Part shown: positions 5,856-9,676 of the stretch, piece by piece
How the letters are laid out: the number at the start of each line of letters is the position of its first letter
Position numbering within the stretch: position 1 is the first letter of the stretch
NCBI GenBank assembly: GCA_021775795.1
Contig: JAJFHB010000643.1
Location: 1 to 9,676 of the forward strand
Origin: Hyphomicrobiales bacterium
Lineage (GTDB): Bacteria > Pseudomonadota > Alphaproteobacteria > Rhizobiales > JAJFHB01
DNA: 9,676 nt
Direction: 5' to 3'
Program-made: the position numbers and the translations under genes
The notes under the pieces: generated by a model
Told to the model about the DNA's origin: nothing
The model's input: only the letters and a program-made list of their open reading frames with translations
Databases searched by the model: none

Positions 5856-7076
5856 CTAGCGCGACTGCGATGGCAGCCACTCGGTCATGCGACCCACCGC
5901 TTCGCGCAAACTGTCTGCGGAGCGTGCAAAACACAATCGCATGAAACCTTCGCCTCCCGGCCCAAACGCTGTGCCAGGCGCGACACCGACGGCGATTTCA
6001 TCAACCATCCGGCGCGCAAACTGCTCGGTGTCTCCGCTGCCATCCACGGAGAAGAAGAGATAAAATGCTCCCTCCGGTTCTTCGAACTGAACCCCCGGCA
6101 CTGTGCGCAGAGCCTGGCAGACGATGTCGCGTCCTTCACGTGCCTGAGCGACTTGCTGAGCGATGAAGTGATCTCCCTCCTGCAACGCTGTCACGCAAGC
6201 GCGTTGCATGAACTGCGCGACGCCGGAAGTATTGTATTGAATGAGGTTCTCGATCACCTGGCCCATGGATTTGGGCGCCATCAGCCAGCCAACACGCCAC
6301 CCAGTCATGGCCCAGTTTTTGGAAAAAGTGTTCACCGCAAGAAAGCGTTCTTCGGGATCACAAATATCTAGAAAGCTTGGAGGCAGCGCTCCCTCGGAGG
6401 ATCCGGGGCCGAAATAGAAACGGGAATACACTTCGTCGGCGACGAGCCAGATGCCCCGCTCTCTACAGAAATCCCTGATAGCCAGCATCTCGTCAGCACT
6501 CATCACCGTGCCAAGCGGATTGCTGGGTGTGTTGACGAAGATGGCGCGTGTGCGCTCGTTTACAGCCCCAAAGAAGCGGTCAAGATCAAGATTCCAACGG
6601 CCATTTGAAAATGTCATGGGCACCTCACGAGGGCGCACGCCGGCAAGACGCAAAGGGGCCGGGTAGTTTGTCCAGGCGGGGCTTGAAAGCACAACTTCAT
6701 CGCCCGCTCCTGCAATCGCCTGAATGGCGATTTGCATGGCCTGCATTCCCGATGCGGTGACAAACAGGTTTTCAACGTCGAAGGGGCGCCGGTAAAGCCC
6801 TTCATGATAATCGGCAAGAGCCTGACGCACTTCGGGAATGCCGCGTTGGTATGTGTAGAAGGTCTCACCCGCCGCAAGCGATTGCACAGTAGTATCGTAG
6901 ATAAACTTGGGCGTGGGCATATCACCCTGCCCGACCCACAGCGGGATCAATCCTTCTCTATCGCGGCCGTAGTTGAAGATGGAAATAATGCCGCTCTCGG
7001 GCTCAACCCGTGCTTCCGGGCGCAATGCCCCGAGCACCGTATCTCCGTGTTCGGCATGCGTGTCAGATTGCGACAT
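5856..7076 (-). CDS. PLP-dependent class I/II aminotransferase
   Basis: A cytosolic fold-type I pyridoxal-phosphate enzyme that moves an amino group between an amino acid and a 2-oxo acid. From ATG 7076 it has 406 residues, typical of the aspartate aminotransferase superfamily. The N-terminal part contains PLWVGQGDMPTP and TYQRGIPEVRQALADY. The cofactor pocket shows TASGMQAMQ (107-115), Asn186 in NTPSNPLG, and Asp214 and Tyr217 in VADEVYSRFYF. The PLP lysine is Lys253 in TFSKNWAMTGWRVGW. Arg380 in FMRLCFA is the expected carboxylate-binding arginine. The frame reaches back to a TTG at 7160, but that extension looks non-homologous. ATG 7076 has GGGAG (7088-7092) 11 nt upstream, slightly long, and gives a normal family N-terminus; ATG 7100 has no ribosome binding site. 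It lies downstream of mscL on the same strand, separated by a hairpin. The exact substrate cannot be told from sequence alone: aspartate, aromatic or other amino acids are possible. Confidence 0.93.
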   Translation of the reverse strand: MSQSDTHAEHGDTVLGALRPEARVEPESGIISIFNYGRDREGLIPLWVGQGDMPTPKFIYDTTVQSLAAGETFYTYQRGIPEVRQALADYHEGLYRRPFDVENLFVTASGMQAMQIAIQAIAGAGDEVVLSSPAWTNYPAPLRLAGVRPREVPMTFSNGRWNLDLDRFFGAVNERTRAIFVNTPSNPLGTVMSADEMLAIRDFCRERGIWLVADEVYSRFYFGPGSSEGALPPSFLDICDPEERFLAVNTFSKNWAMTGWRVGWLMAPKSMGQVIENLIQYNTSGVAQFMQRACVTALQEGDHFIAQQVAQAREGRDIVCQALRTVPGVQFEEPEGAFYLFFSVDGSGDTEQFARRMVDEIAVGVAPGTAFGPGGEGFMRLCFARSADSLREAVGRMTEWLPSQSR

Positions 7077-7175
7077 CGGACAGGGTACTCCCGTGTTCAT
7101 TGCGACCGCGACAAACACGGCGGACGGGGCGCACGATAAACCTGCGCCTTCACACGTCAAGCCCCGCTAGGGCAA

Positions 7176-7199
7176 GCGCGGACGGCGAACCGCCCGCGC
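7176..7199 (-). terminator. GC-rich UUCG-loop hairpin after mscL
   Basis: Read on the minus strand, this forms a 10 bp stem closed by a TTCG tetraloop (outer arms GCGCGG and CCGCGC, inner CGG/CCG). The single non-Watson-Crick position is a G-U wobble on this strand but an A-C mismatch on the plus strand, so the fold is meant for the minus-strand RNA. It begins 12 bp after the mscL stop codon. The following bases read TTGCCC rather than a clean T-run, so it could be a weak intrinsic terminator or an mRNA 3' end stabiliser. Confidence 0.6.
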
Positions 7200-7211
7200 C
7201 CAATAGATTGT

Positions 7212-7631
7212 TCAGTTAGCGGCCTTGAGCAGGTCGCGAATTTCTTCCAGCAGCACTTCCTGCTTGGGCGGTGCTGCTGGTTCCGCTGGCGCTTCTGCTT
7301 CCTGCCGCTTCAACTTGTTCATCGATTTGACAACGAAGAACATTGCGAAGGCAACAATGAGAAAAGCAAACACCGCGTTGAAGAAAACACCGATGTTCAG
7401 CGTAACTGCACCCGCTTCCTTCGCCTGTTCCAGCGTTGCATGGCTTTCGCCGCTCAGCGTGACGAAGATGTTCGTGAAGTCTACATTACCGAGGATAAGA
7501 CCGACCACTGGCATGATCATGTCATCGACCAGCGATTTTACAATGGTTCCGAATGCAGCACCGATGACGATACCAATCGCCATGTCGACAACATTCCCTT
7601 TTACCGCAAATTCCTTGAATTCCTTGAGCAT
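7212..7631 (-). CDS. mscL: Large-conductance mechanosensitive channel MscL
   Basis: Inner-membrane homopentameric channel that opens when membrane tension rises and releases small solutes during sudden osmotic downshift. From ATG 7631 it has 139 residues, the usual size. The amphipathic N-terminal segment [20 protein letters not shown] leads into TM1 (about 14-46, with [17 protein letters not shown] and MPVVGLILG). A periplasmic loop follows (about 47-75), then TM2 (about 78-103, [19 protein letters not shown]). After a Pro/Ala-rich charged linker comes the C-terminal helix [10 protein letters not shown] that forms the cytosolic bundle. A GTG six codons upstream also starts the frame, but ATG 7631 has a strong GGGAGGAG (7640-7647) 8 nt upstream and matches the conserved family start. 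A plausible promoter lies at 7662-7691. The gene is divergent from the sensor kinase and precedes the aminotransferase on the same strand. Confidence 0.97.
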   Translation of the reverse strand: MLKEFKEFAVKGNVVDMAIGIVIGAAFGTIVKSLVDDMIMPVVGLILGNVDFTNIFVTLSGESHATLEQAKEAGAVTLNIGVFFNAVFAFLIVAFAMFFVVKSMNKLKRQEAEAPAEPAAPPKQEVLLEEIRDLLKAAN

Positions 7632-7661
7632 AGATTTTTCTCCTCCCACCCAAATTGCCGA

Positions 7662-7691
7662 ATCATAGGGACGCTAACGAATTTATAACAA
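7662..7691 (-). promoter_or_regulatory. Candidate sigma-70-type promoter of mscL
   Basis: On the minus strand TTGTTA (7686-7691) matches four of six -35 consensus bases and TATGAT (7662-7667) matches five of six -10 bases, with an 18 bp spacer. Transcription would start near 7655, leaving a leader of about 24 nt that contains the mscL ribosome binding site. Position and match are good, but alphaproteobacterial promoters vary. Confidence 0.4.
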
Positions 7692-7783
7692 CACCGTGGC
7701 GGAAAAGCGCTTCAATAGCGTAGGATATTCGCAGTCTTGCGGCGGCATCTGTCGCTGCACCTGTAAATTGTCTGGGCTGATGG

Positions 7784-9676
7784 ATGCTCAATGGATGGAC
7801 CATTGTCGCTGTTGCGCTCGGCTATCTTGGCCTTCTGTTCGCCATCGCGAGCTACGGTGACCGGATTGCCGAGCGACGTCCCCGCAATCATGCGCGGCCG
7901 TTCGTCTATGCACTGACGCTCGGCGTTTACTGCACTTCCTGGACGTTCTTCGGCAGCGTCGGCCTTGCCGCCAATTCCGGCCTCGACTTTCTGCCTATCT
8001 ATATCGGCCCCATCATCATGATAGCGGTCGGCTGGCCGATCATCCGACGGATTGCGGACCTCGCAAAGCGGCAGAACATCACGTCAATCGCCGATTTCAT
8101 CGCTGCACGCTACGGCAAGAACCAGGGCCTTGGGGCCTTGGTTGCTGTCATCTCAGTGCTCGGCGTCCTGCCTTACATAGCCCTTCAACTGAAGGCCGTT
8201 TCAACGTCGCTTGAAACGCTTCTGGCGGATTCGAGCGGCCTCAATTCATCATTGTTGCAGGTTCCGATTGTGAGCGATCTCGCCCTTATGGTGACAATCA
8301 CAATGGCCGTTTTCACCGTGCTTTTTGGAACACGGCACATTGATGCAACGGAACATCAGGACGGTTTGATGCTGGCCGTCGCGGCGGAATCCATCGTCAA
8401 GATCCTGGCGTTCCTCATCGTCGGCGCTTACGTCACCTTTGTCATGTTTGGCCCAAACGAGCTGATTGCCAGAGCCACTGAGACGCCCGAGGTCTCTCAA
8501 CTCTTCACCGGCCGCCTTGATGGTGGGCGCTGGCTCACCATGACATTGCTCAGCATGTTTGCGATTGTGCTTTTGCCACGGCAGTTTCATGTCGCCATCG
8601 TAGAAAATGCCAACCTCAGTGACATCAAAAAGGCAGCCTGGCTGTTTCCGATTTACCTCATAGCCATCAACCTGTTTGTGGTTCCAGTGGCGATTGCCGG
8701 CCTCATTGTCTTCAGCCCCGGCACGGTTGACGCAGATACTTTCGTTCTGGCGCTTCCCATGGCGGCAGATCAGAAAATCGTCACCCTGATCGCCTTTATT
8801 GGCGGGCTGTCGGCGGCAACCGCCATGGTGATCGTGGCGACAATTTCGCTGTCGATCATGGTGTGCAATCATCTGGTGGTGCCCGTTATGCTGCGCCGCG
8901 AGCGCCTTCCGGTTGACCCGCGCGAGGACATGGGACGGGTGCTTCTTTACATCCGCCGCGGCGCCATATTTGCGATCCTTGGGCTTGCCTATTGCTATTA
9001 CCGCATGGTCGGCGATTACTTTGCTCTCGCCTCCATCGGCCTTCTCTCGTTCGCCGCGATTGCCCAGATCGCTCCGGCCTTCTTCGGTGGGCTGATCTGG
9101 CGTCGGGCCACAGCCCGCGGAGCTTTTGCAGGCATCACCGCTGGTTTCATGGTGTGGGCCTACACACTTTTGCTGCCATCGTTCGTCGATTCAGGGTGGG
9201 TCTCGTCCGCAATTCTATCAGACGGTCCGTTTGGGTTTGGCCTGCTACGTCCGCGGGTTCTGTTCAATCTGGAATTCGATCCCCTTACCCACGGGGTGTT
9301 CTGGAGCCTGGCGACAAACCTCTGTGCCTATATAGCTGTCTCCTTGCTGTCACAGGCAAAGCCGATTGAGCGTCTGCAAGCTGCAGCATTTGTCGCCTCT
9401 GATCTGCCCAGCGGGCCATCCAGCTTTCGCCTGCGCCGCACGCAAATTCGCGTCGGTGACCTGATGTCGACGGTGGCGCGATACCTTGGAGAGGAACGCA
9501 CGGCCCGCTCTTTCGATGAGTTCGCCCTGAACCGGGACATTGAACTTGACCCGGAGGCGGAAGCGGACAGCCGGCTCCTTCGTTACTCTGAACACTTGCT
9601 CGCCAGTGCCGTGGGGGCAGCTTCGTCACGCCTGGTCCTGGCGTTGATGATCGAGCGGCGCAGCCCCAACCGGCGC
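7784..9676 (+). CDS. Sodium/solute symporter-fused sensor histidine kinase (CbrA-like), 3' part outside window
   Basis: An open frame from ATG 7784 runs to the window edge with no stop: 631 residues of a larger protein. A TGA directly upstream (7778-7780) rules out earlier starts; the ribosome binding site is weak. Residues 1 to about 525 form a multi-pass SSS/SLC5-type symporter domain of about 12-13 hydrophobic helices. It begins MLNGWTIVAVALGYLGLLF and contains the family segment SIADFIAARYGK (about 101-112). A soluble region follows from about 530, with RRTQIRVGDLMSTVARYLG (from 551) and HLLASAVGAASSRLVLAL (about 604-621). This transporter-linker arrangement is typical of alphaproteobacterial CbrA-like hybrid kinases, where the linker (probably the STAC domain or its equivalent) precedes PAS, HisKA, HATPase and often receiver domains. 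Those lie beyond the window and are predicted, not seen. A stand-alone symporter is unlikely given the soluble C-terminal extension. It probably senses or transports an organic solute and controls carbon/nitrogen use. Confidence 0.85.
   Translation, partial: MLNGWTIVAVALGYLGLLFAIASYGDRIAERRPRNHARPFVYALTLGVYCTSWTFFGSVGLAANSGLDFLPIYIGPIIMIAVGWPIIRRIADLAKRQNITSIADFIAARYGKNQGLGALVAVISVLGVLPYIALQLKAVSTSLETLLADSSGLNSSLLQVPIVSDLALMVTITMAVFTVLFGTRHIDATEHQDGLMLAVAAESIVKILAFLIVGAYVTFVMFGPNELIARATETPEVSQLFTGRLDGGRWLTMTLLSMFAIVLLPRQFHVAIVENANLSDIKKAAWLFPIYLIAINLFVVPVAIAGLIVFSPGTVDADTFVLALPMAADQKIVTLIAFIGGLSAATAMVIVATISLSIMVCNHLVVPVMLRRERLPVDPREDMGRVLLYIRRGAIFAILGLAYCYYRMVGDYFALASIGLLSFAAIAQIAPAFFGGLIWRRATARGAFAGITAGFMVWAYTLLLPSFVDSGWVSSAILSDGPFGFGLLRPRVLFNLEFDPLTHGVFWSLATNLCAYIAVSLLSQAKPIERLQAAAFVASDLPSGPSSFRLRRTQIRVGDLMSTVARYLGEERTARSFDEFALNRDIELDPEAEADSRLLRYSEHLLASAVGAASSRLVLALMIERRSPNRR

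Noticed and set aside
5644..5859. Plus-strand frame of 71 codons in the gap before the HerA-like gene
   Set aside because: It starts at TTG without a ribosome binding site, ends antisense at the aminotransferase stop codon, and shows no domain or membrane features.
7705..7712. Perfect palindrome AAGCGCTT between mscL and the sensor kinase
   Set aside because: An 8 bp palindrome is expected by chance at this scale and it has no partner repeat nearby.
8249..8872. Minus-strand open frame of 207 codons rich in His, Asp and Arg
   Set aside because: It is antisense to the symporter domain. The His/Asp/Asn-rich composition is what results from reading hydrophobic codons backwards.

Overview
The window looks like an ordinary chromosomal stretch of an alphaproteobacterium, probably of the Hyphomicrobiales (Rhizobiales) type. 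This is inferred from the moderately high GC content, from protein sequences typical of that group (choline-dehydrogenase-like GMC enzyme, class I aminotransferase, HerA-like ATPase), and above all from a symporter-fused sensor kinase of the kind common there. No database search was possible, so the lineage is a judgement. I see no tRNA, rRNA, CRISPR array, insertion sequence, phage gene or attachment site.

Layout from left to right. (1) Positions 1-395, minus strand: the N-terminal part of a secreted CapA-like (PGA_cap) protein, cut by the window edge. (2) 470-1870, minus: UDP-glucose 6-dehydrogenase (ugd), which reads towards the capA-like gene, so the two may form one envelope-polysaccharide transcription unit. 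(3) 1871-2032: a divergent intergenic region with an 8+8 bp inverted repeat. (4) 2033-3649, plus: a GMC-family FAD oxidoreductase, almost touching (22 bp) the convergent next gene. (5) 3672-5558, minus: a HerA-like DNA-translocase ATPase. (6) 5559-5855: intergenic, with short repeats upstream of the HerA-like gene. (7) 5856-7076, minus: a PLP-dependent class I/II aminotransferase. (8) 7176-7199: a strong UUCG-loop hairpin, the probable end of mscL transcription. (9) 7212-7631, minus: mscL, with a clear ribosome binding site and a plausible promoter. (10) 7784 to the right edge, plus: the transporter half of a large membrane sensor kinase, an open frame with no stop inside the window.

The genes do not form one obvious pathway. 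ugd plus the CapA-like gene points to cell-surface polysaccharide. GMC oxidoreductase and aminotransferase are metabolic enzymes of unknown exact substrate. mscL is the emergency osmotic valve, and the symporter-kinase is a nutrient or solute sensor. The GMC enzyme resembles choline dehydrogenase (osmoprotectant synthesis), so a loose osmotic-stress theme with mscL is possible but is not shown by the gene arrangement. I did not find a convincing new multi-gene system. The best leads are the truncated genes at both edges, the HerA-like ATPase without a visible NurA partner, and the small regulatory structures listed below. Four gene starts (GMC, HerA-like, aminotransferase, MscL) are placed downstream of the longest possible frame, with reasons.
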